32,365 nt of DNA from Bacteroidales bacterium UBA5548. Lineage in GTDB: Bacteria; Bacteroidota; Bacteroidia; Bacteroidales; UBA932. The DNA lies in contig DINE01000031.1 of assembly GCA_002425935.1 (NCBI GenBank), positions 1-32,365 on the forward strand. The letters run 5' to 3'. The notes under the pieces were generated by a model, which had not been told where the DNA came from, did no database searches, and worked only from the letters and a program-made list of their open reading frames with translations. Of the stretch, positions 1 to 7,446 are shown piece by piece (positions within the stretch are counted from its first letter, which is position 1; each line of letters opens with the position of its first letter). Position numbers and translations under genes: made by a program.

Positions 1-80
1 TAATAAAATTATCTCTTTTTTTTACCTCTTTATCTCTCTCAAAACTTCAAAGAACTATCCGTTTTTTCTCAAACGGGCTG
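1..80 (-). promoter_or_regulatory. Probable rRNA operon leader with boxA-like element
   Basis: Read on the minus strand, the transcript from the promoter at 81-111 runs leftward out of the window. It first meets a small hairpin (CCGTTT at 59-64, AAACGG at 71-76), then GTTCTTTGAAGT (44-55), which resembles the boxA antitermination element of rRNA leaders. An A/T-rich stretch follows to the window edge. No coding region is visible. The combination of a strong promoter, a boxA-like element and no ORF is what is expected in front of a 16S rRNA gene, but that gene itself is not in the window, so this is an inference. Confidence 0.55.
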
Positions 81-111
81 CAAAGGTAGCCACTTTTTTT
101 AAAACTCCAAA
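81..111 (-). promoter_or_regulatory. Bacteroidota-type promoter firing leftward
   Basis: On the minus strand a -33 element TTTG (108-111) is separated by exactly 19 nt from a -7 element TACCTTTG (81-88). This matches the Bacteroidota primary-sigma pattern TTTG-N19-21-TAnnTTTG very well. The spacer is A/T-rich. It is one of the two best promoter matches in the window; the other drives the tRNA at the right end, which fits a stable-RNA promoter. Confidence 0.7.
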
Positions 112-155
112 TTTTTTCAGATTAAATATGGCTTAAAACTTACGATTGCACGTCT

Positions 156-167
156 AATTGTACAATT
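156..167. promoter_or_regulatory. 12-bp palindrome upstream of the C69 peptidase gene
   Basis: AATTGTACAATT is a perfect 12-bp palindrome 67 bp before the start codon of the secreted dipeptidase. A TATCTTAG sequence just downstream (171-178) resembles a -7 box, but no -33 box sits at the usual distance. It may be an operator for the rightward gene. A/T-rich palindromes of this length also arise by chance, so confidence is low. Confidence 0.25.
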
Positions 168-234
168 TTACTATCTTAGCCAACCCGATAATAAAATCGT
201 GGAAATATGACAAATAACAAATAAAATAGACCAA

Positions 235-1899
235 ATGAAAAGAGTAATTATTGCAACATTGCTGATATTCACCGGCATACGAAGTGGTGATGCCTGCACA
301 AACCTCCTTGTAACAAGAGGAGCATCATCAGATGGATCAACAATGGTAAGCTATTCTGCAGATTCACATACCAGGTATGGAACGCTTGTTCACTACCCTG
401 CTGCAACTTACCCTAAAGGAGCTATGGTAAAAATATATGAATGGGGCAAAGACCGGTATCTGGGGGAGATTCCTCAGGTAGAGAAGACCTATTCTGTCAT
501 AGGTAATATGAACGAACACCAGCTGGTTATAGGTGAATCAACATGGGGAGGAGTGAAGAGCCAGTTTGACCCGGAAGGAATTCTGGATTATGGTTCTCTT
601 ATATACCTGGCTCTTCAAAGAGCCAAAACAGCAAGAGAGGCAATAGCTGTAATCACAACCCTTGCAAACCAGTACGGCTACGCGTCAACAGGAGAATCAA
701 TATCCATCGCAGATAAAAACGAGGTGTGGTTCCTTGAAATAATTGGCAAGGCCCCGAAAAAGGTAAATGGAGTAAATGTAAATAAAGGTGCGGTTTGGGT
801 TGCCATAAGGCTACCAGAAGGAACAATATCGGCACATGCAAATCAGGCCAGAATTACCCGATTCCCTTTAAATGACCCTGAAAACTGCTTGTACTCTCCA
901 GACGTTATTACACATGCAAGAGAGCAGGGACTTTATAAAGGATCTGACAAAGATTTCAGCTTTGCCGACACATACGGGCCAGCAGATGCCTCAACTATAA
1001 GAGGTTGCGATGCCAGGGTGTGGAGTTTTTTCAACAGGTTTGCAGAGGGAGATATGAGTCGTTACCTGCCTTATGCACTGGGAGACCCCTCTAAAGAGAG
1101 AATGCCATTGTATGTGAAGGCAAATAAAAAGCTCTCTGTAAAAGATGTTGCCGATATGATGAGAGATCATTACGAAGGCACAGCTATGGATATGCTGAAT
1201 GATATAGGAGCCGGAGGAAATGCCCTCCCATACAGATGGCGGCCTATGAGTTTTGAAGTTGACGGTGTTACATGTATTAATGAAAGAGCAATAGCAACAC
1301 AGCAGACAGGATTCTGGTTTGTAGGGCAGAGCAGAGCCTATGTACCGGATGAAATCGGAGGAATTTTCTGGTTCGGAGTTGACGATGCCGCCACCTCGCC
1401 TTTAACACCCGTTTACACCTCCTCGAAAGCAATATCGGGTCACTATGCGCTGGGGAACGGGTCGATGATCGAATACTCCCCTACTTCGATGTTCTGGCTG
1501 ACAAACAGAATAGCTCAATTTGCATATCTTAGATACAACCATATTGGCAAAGAGGTAAGAGATGTGATAGACAACCATGAAAATGCAAAGATGGCAGAGG
1601 TAAGGGCTATAGATAAGACGGCTGAATTACTTCTTAAAGAGAACCCTGCGTTTGTCTCAGAATTCCTGACAAACTATTCGGTGAACACTGCAAATGCTCT
1701 TTTTACCAAATGGAAGAAGCTTGACGAATATCTTCTTGTGAAATACATAGACGGAAATACAAAAAAGCAGAACCCTGACGGAACATTCATGAATAACGGA
1801 CACTCGCCGGTAATTCCTCCGGCTCCGGACTTCCCCGGATATACCGAAATATGGAAACGAGCCGTTAAAAACGATGCAGGTAAAAGACTCTCGCTTTGA
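235..1899 (+). CDS. Secreted C69-family dipeptidase
   Basis: The 554-residue protein belongs to the peptidase C69 (PepD-like dipeptidase) family of Ntn hydrolases. A hydrophobic signal peptide (about residues 4-20) ends in D-A followed by C21-T-N-L-L-V-T. In this family, removal of the leader exposes the cysteine as N-terminal nucleophile, so Cys21 is the predicted catalytic residue. It does not look like a lipoprotein cysteine because there is no good lipobox (G-D-A-C). Further family-like sequence includes SYSADSHTRYGTL and the NEHQLVIGEST segment. The length suits secreted Bacteroidota members. The gene stands alone: the rRNA-type promoter upstream points away, and a strong terminator follows at 1958-1988. 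Likely role: hydrolysis of dipeptides in the periplasm or outside the cell. Substrate preference cannot be read from the sequence. Confidence 0.88.
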   Translation: MKRVIIATLLIFTGIRSGDACTNLLVTRGASSDGSTMVSYSADSHTRYGTLVHYPAATYPKGAMVKIYEWGKDRYLGEIPQVEKTYSVIGNMNEHQLVIGESTWGGVKSQFDPEGILDYGSLIYLALQRAKTAREAIAVITTLANQYGYASTGESISIADKNEVWFLEIIGKAPKKVNGVNVNKGAVWVAIRLPEGTISAHANQARITRFPLNDPENCLYSPDVITHAREQGLYKGSDKDFSFADTYGPADASTIRGCDARVWSFFNRFAEGDMSRYLPYALGDPSKERMPLYVKANKKLSVKDVADMMRDHYEGTAMDMLNDIGAGGNALPYRWRPMSFEVDGVTCINERAIATQQTGFWFVGQSRAYVPDEIGGIFWFGVDDAATSPLTPVYTSSKAISGHYALGNGSMIEYSPTSMFWLTNRIAQFAYLRYNHIGKEVRDVIDNHENAKMAEVRAIDKTAELLLKENPAFVSEFLTNYSVNTANALFTKWKKLDEYLLVKYIDGNTKKQNPDGTFMNNGHSPVIPPAPDFPGYTEIWKRAVKNDAGKRLSL

Positions 1900-1957
1900 A
1901 AAGGAAGAAAATTACAAGAACTGAATTTGTATAATTCTTTGTATTAAAATAAAATAG

Positions 1958-1988
1958 AAAAGAGGCAATTTAACGTTGCCTCTTTTTT
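1958..1988 (+). terminator. Rho-independent terminator after the C69 peptidase
   Basis: AAAAGAGGCAA (1958-1968) pairs with TTGCCTCTTTT (1976-1986) around a 7-nt loop, an 11-bp perfect stem that runs directly into a T-tract. It lies about 60 bp after the peptidase stop codon and separates that gene from yeiH. Confidence 0.88.
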
Positions 1989-1997
1989 CATCTAAAT

Positions 1998-2019
1998 AAT
2001 AGTAAAACATTTTACTATT
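1998..2019. promoter_or_regulatory. Perfect 22-bp palindrome, probable operator of the yeiH gene
   Basis: AATAGTAAAA (1998-2007), a 2-nt spacer CA, then TTTTACTATT (2010-2019) form a perfect inverted repeat with 10-bp arms. It lies where the -33 region of the yeiH promoter should be (the -7 box is at 2034-2041), the usual place for a repressor or activator site. It is distinct from the terminator just upstream and has no T-tract of its own. The cognate regulator is not in the window. Confidence 0.55.
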
Positions 2020-2033
2020 TTAGAGATAAAAAC

Positions 2034-2041
2034 TATATTTG
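2034..2041 (+). promoter_or_regulatory. -7 box of the yeiH promoter
   Basis: TATATTTG matches the Bacteroidota -7 consensus TAnnTTTG and lies 24 nt before the ATG at 2066. The expected -33 position (around 2011-2014) reads TTTA, a weak match that falls inside the palindrome at 1998-2019. A weak -33 element overlapped by an operator suggests regulated transcription. Confidence 0.5.
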
Positions 2042-2065
2042 CTATCAACTTACTCTTGTTAAACT

Positions 2066-3337
2066 ATGAACAAACCTGTTATGAAGTCAAAATTTTTAAC
2101 TCAATTTAAAAATGAAGACTGGATCGCAACCTTCATGGGTGCAATTCTCATTCTTCTTGTCATTTTCATCCCATCTCTGGGAAAGGTTAAGTATCAATTC
2201 CCTGAAGGTTACCCTGCCTGGTTTGCCAAAGTGCCTTTTGAATTTACAAAGTTCATCGTTGTTTTCGGGCTTAGTGCAATCGGTCTAAAGATTCTGGGTA
2301 TTAAAATGAAATGGTTTCCTGTTTCGTTTATTGTGATTTATGGTCTTTCATTTCTTGCTCAGTACATAAGTACAATTGGTGTCGTAAAGAGCACCGGATT
2401 TGAAGCTGTATTTTTCTCAGTTGCAATTGGTCTGCTTATCAGAAACTTGTTTGGATTACCAAAATGGCTGGAGCCTGCTGTCAGAAGTGAATTTTTCATT
2501 AAAGCGGGTCTTGTAATTCTTGGCTCATCAATTCTCTTCGGTGAGATTATGAAAGCCGGTTCATTCGGAATGATTCAGGCAGTTATAGTGGTACTATCTG
2601 TATGGTACTTCTCATTCTGGTTATCTAAAAAAATGGGGGTTGACAAAGAGATGGGGGTACTACTTTCAAGTGCAGTTTCAATCTGCGGTGTATCAGCCGC
2701 TATCGCAACATCCGGAGCAATAAAAGGAGACAGTAAAAAACTATCTTTTGTCGTATCTCTGGTTCTTGTGGTTGCAGTGCCAATGATGTATATCATGCCA
2801 TATCTTGCTCAGTGGCTGGGGCTCTCTCAGGAGGTTGCCGGCGCTTGGCTTGGAGGTACAATTGATACTACAGGTGCTGTGGTTGCAGCAGGGAAATTCC
2901 TGGGAGACGTTGCTGAATCACAGAGTGTTATTATCAAATCATCTCAGAATGTTCTGTTGGGAGTCGCTGCATTTGCAATCTCAATATACTGGTCATTCAA
3001 AGGGACAAACAAAGAGATTAAACCTACCCCTTCTGTTTTGTGGGAAAGATTTCCAAAGTTTGTGCTTGGTTTTATACTAGCATCAATGGTGTTCAGCTTT
3101 ATTCTTGAGCCGGCAACAGTTAAATCATTAAGCGGTGCCGCAAAAGCTATGAGAGAGACACTCTTCTCAGTTGCATTTATAGCTATCGGACTTGAAACTG
3201 ACTTCAGAAGCGTTTTCGGAAAAGAGAACAGCAAATATACATGGACATTCCTGATTGCTCAGTTGTTCAACATTATATTCACCCTTATTATTGCATTCCT
3301 GCTCTTTGGAAAATATGAATTTTCATTCGGATTTTAA
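2066..3337 (+). CDS. YeiH-family (UPF0324) putative sulfate exporter
   Basis: This 423-residue protein has about ten hydrophobic segments and matches the YeiH/UPF0324 family (Pfam Cons_hypoth698) as I recall it. The recognisable stretches are SSAVSICGVSAAIATSGAIK, GAWLGGTIDTTGAVVAAG and the C-terminal AIGLETDFRSVFG. Family members are inner-membrane proteins annotated as putative sulfate exporters on limited evidence. A cytoplasmic N-terminus (residues 1-18) precedes the first membrane segment. The gene is monocistronic, has its own promoter and palindrome, and its stop codon overlaps the stop codon of the convergent argH by 4 bp. The substrate is not certain. Confidence 0.8.
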   Translation: MNKPVMKSKFLTQFKNEDWIATFMGAILILLVIFIPSLGKVKYQFPEGYPAWFAKVPFEFTKFIVVFGLSAIGLKILGIKMKWFPVSFIVIYGLSFLAQYISTIGVVKSTGFEAVFFSVAIGLLIRNLFGLPKWLEPAVRSEFFIKAGLVILGSSILFGEIMKAGSFGMIQAVIVVLSVWYFSFWLSKKMGVDKEMGVLLSSAVSICGVSAAIATSGAIKGDSKKLSFVVSLVLVVAVPMMYIMPYLAQWLGLSQEVAGAWLGGTIDTTGAVVAAGKFLGDVAESQSVIIKSSQNVLLGVAAFAISIYWSFKGTNKEIKPTPSVLWERFPKFVLGFILASMVFSFILEPATVKSLSGAAKAMRETLFSVAFIAIGLETDFRSVFGKENSKYTWTFLIAQLFNIIFTLIIAFLLFGKYEFSFGF

Positions 3338-4626
3338 AAGAGATTGAGTGCTGCATTAAGTTTGCTGCGTATTTCAGAATTAGAAAGGTTGCCTATACTT
3401 CCCTTGTGAGTATGGGCAATCTCTTTTTTAGCAACAAAATTGCCTTTATTAACTTCGTTTCCAACCTCTTTATAAGCATCCCTGAAAGGCATTCCCTCCA
3501 GCACTCTTCTGTTAACCTCCTCAACGGTAAACAGATATTCATACTTTGAATCTTCGAGGATGCTCCTGTTTATCTTAATATGACCTAACATGAAAACCGT
3601 CATATCCAGGACCTCATGAAGTGAGTCAATTGCCGGGAAGAGGGTCTCTTTTAGAAGCTGAAAATCTCTGTGATATCCGTGCGGAAGGTTTGTTGTCATC
3701 AGTGCAATCTCATTAGGTATCGATTCAATCCTGTTGCACCTGCCCCTTGCAATCTCCCATACATCCGGATTTTTCTTGTGAGGCATAATGCTCGAGCCGG
3801 TAGTCAGCTCATTGGGAAACGAGATAAAGCCATAATTACCACACATATACATTATACAATCAGCGGCAAGCTTATTAATAGTTGATGCCACAGATGCCAT
3901 TGCACTGGCAGTAGCCTTTTCACACTTTCCCCTTCCCATTTGTGCAGCAACCGAGTTATAGCTTACTGATCCAAATCCCATCAGAGAGGTTGTCATCTCT
4001 CTATCCAAAGGAAAGGAACTTCCGTAACCCGCAGCAGAACCAAGCGGATTCTGATCTGCAATTTTGTATGCAGCAGCCAGCTGATATATATCATCAATCA
4101 AAGATTCGGCATATGCTCCAAACCACAGCCCGAATGACGATGGCATTGCAATCTGCCCGTGAGTATAACCGGGCATAAGTATATCCTTATGCTCGTCGCT
4201 AAGCTTTTGCAATTTGTCAAACAGGTGAACAATTTTATCTTTAATTGAAACTATCTCCCATTTTAGGTAGAGTTTAATATCAGTAAGAACCTGATCGTTT
4301 CTTGATCTTCCGCTATGAATTTTTTTACCTACATCACCAATCCTTCTTGTTAGAAGGAGCTCCACCTGGGAGTGAATATCTTCAACATCATCTTCAAGCA
4401 CAAAATCACCCATCTCAATCTCTTCTGCAATTTTTCCCAGCTCATGCTCCAAAATACGTAACTCATCTGATGTAATCAGCGAAATGCTCTCCAGCATCTT
4501 TATATGGGCCAGGGAGCCAATAACATCAAACCGGGCCAGGCGCAAATCAAACTCCCTGTCCTTACCTACCGTAAATTTTTCAACCAGTTGGTCGGCTGAA
4601 GCACCTTTGCTCCACAATGTGCTCAT
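3334..4626 (-). CDS. argH: Argininosuccinate lyase
   Basis: ArgH splits argininosuccinate into arginine and fumarate, the last step of arginine synthesis, in the cytosol. The 430-residue protein carries the fumarase/aspartase superfamily signature GSSIMPHKKNPD (277-288) with the catalytic serine loop. It also has HSGRSRNDQV (104-113) and YTHGQIAMP (154-162), typical of argininosuccinate lyases. The length is slightly short compared with about 460 residues in enterobacteria but usual for Bacteroidota. It is the promoter-distal gene of the arginine operon; its ATG overlaps the stop of the argE-like gene by 4 bp, suggesting translational coupling. The 3' end overlaps yeiH tail to tail, and I see no terminator there. 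Confidence 0.95.
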   Translation of the reverse strand: MSTLWSKGASADQLVEKFTVGKDREFDLRLARFDVIGSLAHIKMLESISLITSDELRILEHELGKIAEEIEMGDFVLEDDVEDIHSQVELLLTRRIGDVGKKIHSGRSRNDQVLTDIKLYLKWEIVSIKDKIVHLFDKLQKLSDEHKDILMPGYTHGQIAMPSSFGLWFGAYAESLIDDIYQLAAAYKIADQNPLGSAAGYGSSFPLDREMTTSLMGFGSVSYNSVAAQMGRGKCEKATASAMASVASTINKLAADCIMYMCGNYGFISFPNELTTGSSIMPHKKNPDVWEIARGRCNRIESIPNEIALMTTNLPHGYHRDFQLLKETLFPAIDSLHEVLDMTVFMLGHIKINRSILEDSKYEYLFTVEEVNRRVLEGMPFRDAYKEVGNEVNKGNFVAKKEIAHTHKGSIGNLSNSEIRSKLNAALNLF

Positions 4627-5690
4627 TTCTCTAATTTTAAATTCTTTATAAAATTAATATAACCCATGACTCCCCCCTCAATCTCCTCAATCAAAATATA
4701 CTCATCGGCCCTGTGAGATCTGGAAGAGTCTCCGGGACCCATCTTGATTGCAGGTGAATGATGCCTCATCCAGTCAGATGTTGTGGGTGAGGTGTAACAC
4801 TCGACTCCCAATTCAGTGGCACATTTGAGCAGAGGGTGTCCTTCGGGTGTAGATGATGATTTATTTGACAGATTTCTGGGTGTAAGTGTGCTTTTAAGCA
4901 TACCTTTAAGTTCATCCACAATTTCACTGTTTTCATAAACATCTGTAGGCCTTATATCTATAACAAAATTGCAGATATCGGGAACTACGTTGTGCTGATG
5001 GCCTGCAGATATTTGTGTGACGGTCATCTTAACCTCTCCCATCAGTTTTGAGACCTTTGGGAATTTATGATTTCTAATTTTTTCAATATCCTCAAGTGCA
5101 ATATAGATAGAGTTAACTCCCTCCTCTCTTGCCGCATGGCCGCTTTTACCCTGAGCTTGTGCGTCTATCACCAAAAGTCCCCTCTCTGCAATTGCACACC
5201 TCATATTTGTTGGCTCTCCAACGATTATCGCTGCAGGTTTCTGAATAGTTCCCAGAGCCAGCGAAACTCCGTTTGGTCCTGAATTCTCCTCCTCTGCAGA
5301 GAGAAGAAGCATGAGATTAAATGCCAACTCTGCAGGATTATCAGAAAAATAGAGAAACGCGGCCGTCATCGAAACCACAGATGCACCGGCATCATTGCTT
5401 CCAAGTCCGTAAATCCGCCCATCATTTACCATGGGATTAAAAGGGTCAAGAGTATAGCCGGAAGAGGGCAAAACAGTATCTATATGAGAGTTTAACATTA
5501 AAGTGGGCCCATCACATGCAGATTTACCCGACACTGCAATAAGATTGTTCTTAACTCTGGTGACCTGAACCCCTCTGTTAATCAGATAGCGATATATAAA
5601 ATCAGCTCTTTTGCCTTCGCCTCCTGAATATGAAGGAATGGCAATTATCTCCTGCAACAAATTAAGAGCCTCATTAATATAACTTTGCAT
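4623..5690 (-). CDS. M20-family deacylase of the arginine pathway (ArgE-like, probably N-succinylcitrulline desuccinylase)
   Basis: This is a 355-residue M20 metallohydrolase. Metal ligands and catalytic residues are visible: NSHIDT (H69, D71), GSNDAG (D100), the acidic SAEEE (E133/E134), E159 in GEPT, and a late His in DSSRSHRADE. In the ordinary pathway ArgE deacylates N-acetylornithine. Here the carbamoyltransferase next door is of the N-succinylornithine type, so the substrate is more likely N-succinylcitrulline, giving citrulline for ArgG. This is inferred from context and from what is known in Bacteroides. It lies 4 nt after argB and overlaps argH by 4 bp. Assignment to M20 is firm; substrate is inferred. 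Confidence 0.82.
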   Translation of the reverse strand: MQSYINEALNLLQEIIAIPSYSGGEGKRADFIYRYLINRGVQVTRVKNNLIAVSGKSACDGPTLMLNSHIDTVLPSSGYTLDPFNPMVNDGRIYGLGSNDAGASVVSMTAAFLYFSDNPAELAFNLMLLLSAEEENSGPNGVSLALGTIQKPAAIIVGEPTNMRCAIAERGLLVIDAQAQGKSGHAAREEGVNSIYIALEDIEKIRNHKFPKVSKLMGEVKMTVTQISAGHQHNVVPDICNFVIDIRPTDVYENSEIVDELKGMLKSTLTPRNLSNKSSSTPEGHPLLKCATELGVECYTSPTTSDWMRHHSPAIKMGPGDSSRSHRADEYILIEEIEGGVMGYINFIKNLKLEK

Positions 5691-5694
5691 AACC

Positions 5695-6468
5695 TTATTT
5701 TAAAACGGTTCCTTTGTCGTTATTCAGATTAGATGCATGCTTAATATATACCTCTGCAACACCTTTATCAATTGCGTACCACGCATTATCCATTTTTGGG
5801 ATCATACCGTCTTTGATAACCCCGGCATCTTTCATTGACTGATAGCTGTTACGTGTAATTAACGGAACAACTGACTCCTCATTATCGGGATCAGATAATA
5901 CGCCCTGTTTTTCAAAGCAGTAAATTAGTTTTGTATAGTAATCCTTAGAAAGAGCAATTGCAAGAGACGATGCCATTGTGTCGGCATTTGTATTTAGAAT
6001 TGACCCGTTTCTGTCGTGTGTTATTGCACAAAATACAGGAGTAATTCCCCGGCCTAACAGACTCATTAAAAAGCCCTCGTTGATTTGAGCCGGATCTACA
6101 TCTCCTACATAACCAAAATCAATTGGAACCGGAGAGCGTTTAACGGCAGGTACAGAATCTCCGTCAGCACCGGAGAGACCAATTGCATTACAACCTAACT
6201 TTTGCAGTTTTGCAACAATGCTCTTGTTTATCCATCCTGCATATACCATTGAGACCAGCTTTAAAGTCTCCAGATCGGTAATTCTTCTGCCCTGATGCAT
6301 TACAGTCTTAATTCCAAGTTTGGCAGCCATATCGCTGGCCATTACGCCTCCGCCATGAATAAGAATCTTTGGCCCGTCAATTTTAATGAAATTTAAAAGG
6401 AAAGCATCAAGCTCTTCCGGGCGGTCAATTATATTTCCACCAATCTTTATAACAGTTAAACTTTTCAT
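5695..6468 (-). CDS. argB: N-acylglutamate kinase (ArgB)
   Basis: ArgB phosphorylates the side chain of N-acylglutamate. The 257-residue protein has the amino-acid kinase fold signals: KIGGNII near the N-terminus (8-14), the HGGG loop (38-41), GLSGADGDSV in the middle, and NTNADTMASSLA in the nucleotide-binding half. It lacks the N-terminal extension typical of arginine-inhibited hexameric kinases, so feedback inhibition at this step is not suggested by the sequence. It sits 18 nt after argF' and 4 nt before the argE-like gene. The physiological substrate is probably N-succinylglutamate, judging by ArgF'. Confidence 0.92.
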   Translation of the reverse strand: MKSLTVIKIGGNIIDRPEELDAFLLNFIKIDGPKILIHGGGVMASDMAAKLGIKTVMHQGRRITDLETLKLVSMVYAGWINKSIVAKLQKLGCNAIGLSGADGDSVPAVKRSPVPIDFGYVGDVDPAQINEGFLMSLLGRGITPVFCAITHDRNGSILNTNADTMASSLAIALSKDYYTKLIYCFEKQGVLSDPDNEESVVPLITRNSYQSMKDAGVIKDGMIPKMDNAWYAIDKGVAEVYIKHASNLNNDKGTVLK

Positions 6469-6486
6469 AATCTGAATATTAAAAAA

Positions 6487-7446
6487 TTATCCGGAAATCG
6501 TTCTCAACATCTCTCTTATCACAACCTGTGCAGAGACAACCCTGTTGGCAGCTTCTGGAACAACAATTGAGTTTGGACCTTCAATTACATCGTCGCTCAC
6601 AATCATGTTTCTGCGAACAGGTAAACAGTGCATAAATTTTGCATTGTTGGTAAGTCGCATCTTCTCTGAATCAACCATCCAACTTCTGTCGATACTCAAA
6701 ATCTGACCATATGTAGCATCGTTAAATGATGACCAGTTCTTTGCATATACAAAATCTGCCCCCTCATATGCCTTTCTAAAGTCGTACTCAATTTTCGCAT
6801 CTCCGGTGAACTCTTTAGAGAGTTCATAACCTTCAGGATGAGTTATCACAAATTCATAATCGGTTTTATTCATCCACTCGGCAAAGGAGTTAGCAACTGC
6901 CTGTGGCAATGCCTTAGGGTGAGGCGCCCAAGTAAGAACCACCTTTGGCCTTTTGACTTGCTTGAACTCTTCGATGGTTACCAGATCGGCAAAACTCTGA
7001 AGCGGGTGTCTTGTTGCCCCCTCCATGCTAAAAACCGGCTTGCCTGAATATTTTATAAACTGATTTAGTATGGTCTCGTTATAGTCCTCCACTTTATTCG
7101 TCAGATTCGCAAAGGCCCTTACTCCGATAATGTCACAGTATGACCCCATAACCGGAATCGCTTCAAGTATGTGTTCCGGCTTATCGCCGTCCATTATGAC
7201 CCCTCTTTCGGTCTCAAGCTTCCATGCTCCCTGATTGATATCGAGAACTATCACATTCATGCCAAGGTTCATGGCTGCTTTTTGTGTACTTAGGCGTGTT
7301 CTGAGACTTGAGTTGAAAAAAATCATCAGAAGAGTTTTGTTTTTTCCAAGAGGAGTGTCTCCAAAAGGATCCTCTTTTACCTCTCTTGCCATTGACAGAG
7401 CCCAATTTATAGACTTAATGTCATTTACGCTGGTAAATTGCTTCAT
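6487..7446 (-). CDS. argF': N-succinylornithine carbamoyltransferase (ArgF')
   Basis: This 319-residue enzyme transfers a carbamoyl group to N-succinylornithine to give N-succinylcitrulline. It closely resembles the structurally studied Bacteroides fragilis enzyme. The carbamoyl-phosphate loop is SLRTR (47-51), HPLQ is at 147-150 and HCLP at 273-276. Residue 90 is proline in DGDKPEH. In this family Pro90 marks succinylornithine specificity, whereas N-acetylornithine enzymes of Xanthomonas type carry glutamate at the equivalent place. The start overlaps the argD stop by 4 bp. The presence of this enzyme rather than classic ArgF explains why no argJ is seen: the acyl group stays on until after carbamoylation. 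Confidence 0.95.
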   Translation of the reverse strand: MKQFTSVNDIKSINWALSMAREVKEDPFGDTPLGKNKTLLMIFFNSSLRTRLSTQKAAMNLGMNVIVLDINQGAWKLETERGVIMDGDKPEHILEAIPVMGSYCDIIGVRAFANLTNKVEDYNETILNQFIKYSGKPVFSMEGATRHPLQSFADLVTIEEFKQVKRPKVVLTWAPHPKALPQAVANSFAEWMNKTDYEFVITHPEGYELSKEFTGDAKIEYDFRKAYEGADFVYAKNWSSFNDATYGQILSIDRSWMVDSEKMRLTNNAKFMHCLPVRRNMIVSDDVIEGPNSIVVPEAANRVVSAQVVIREMLRTISG

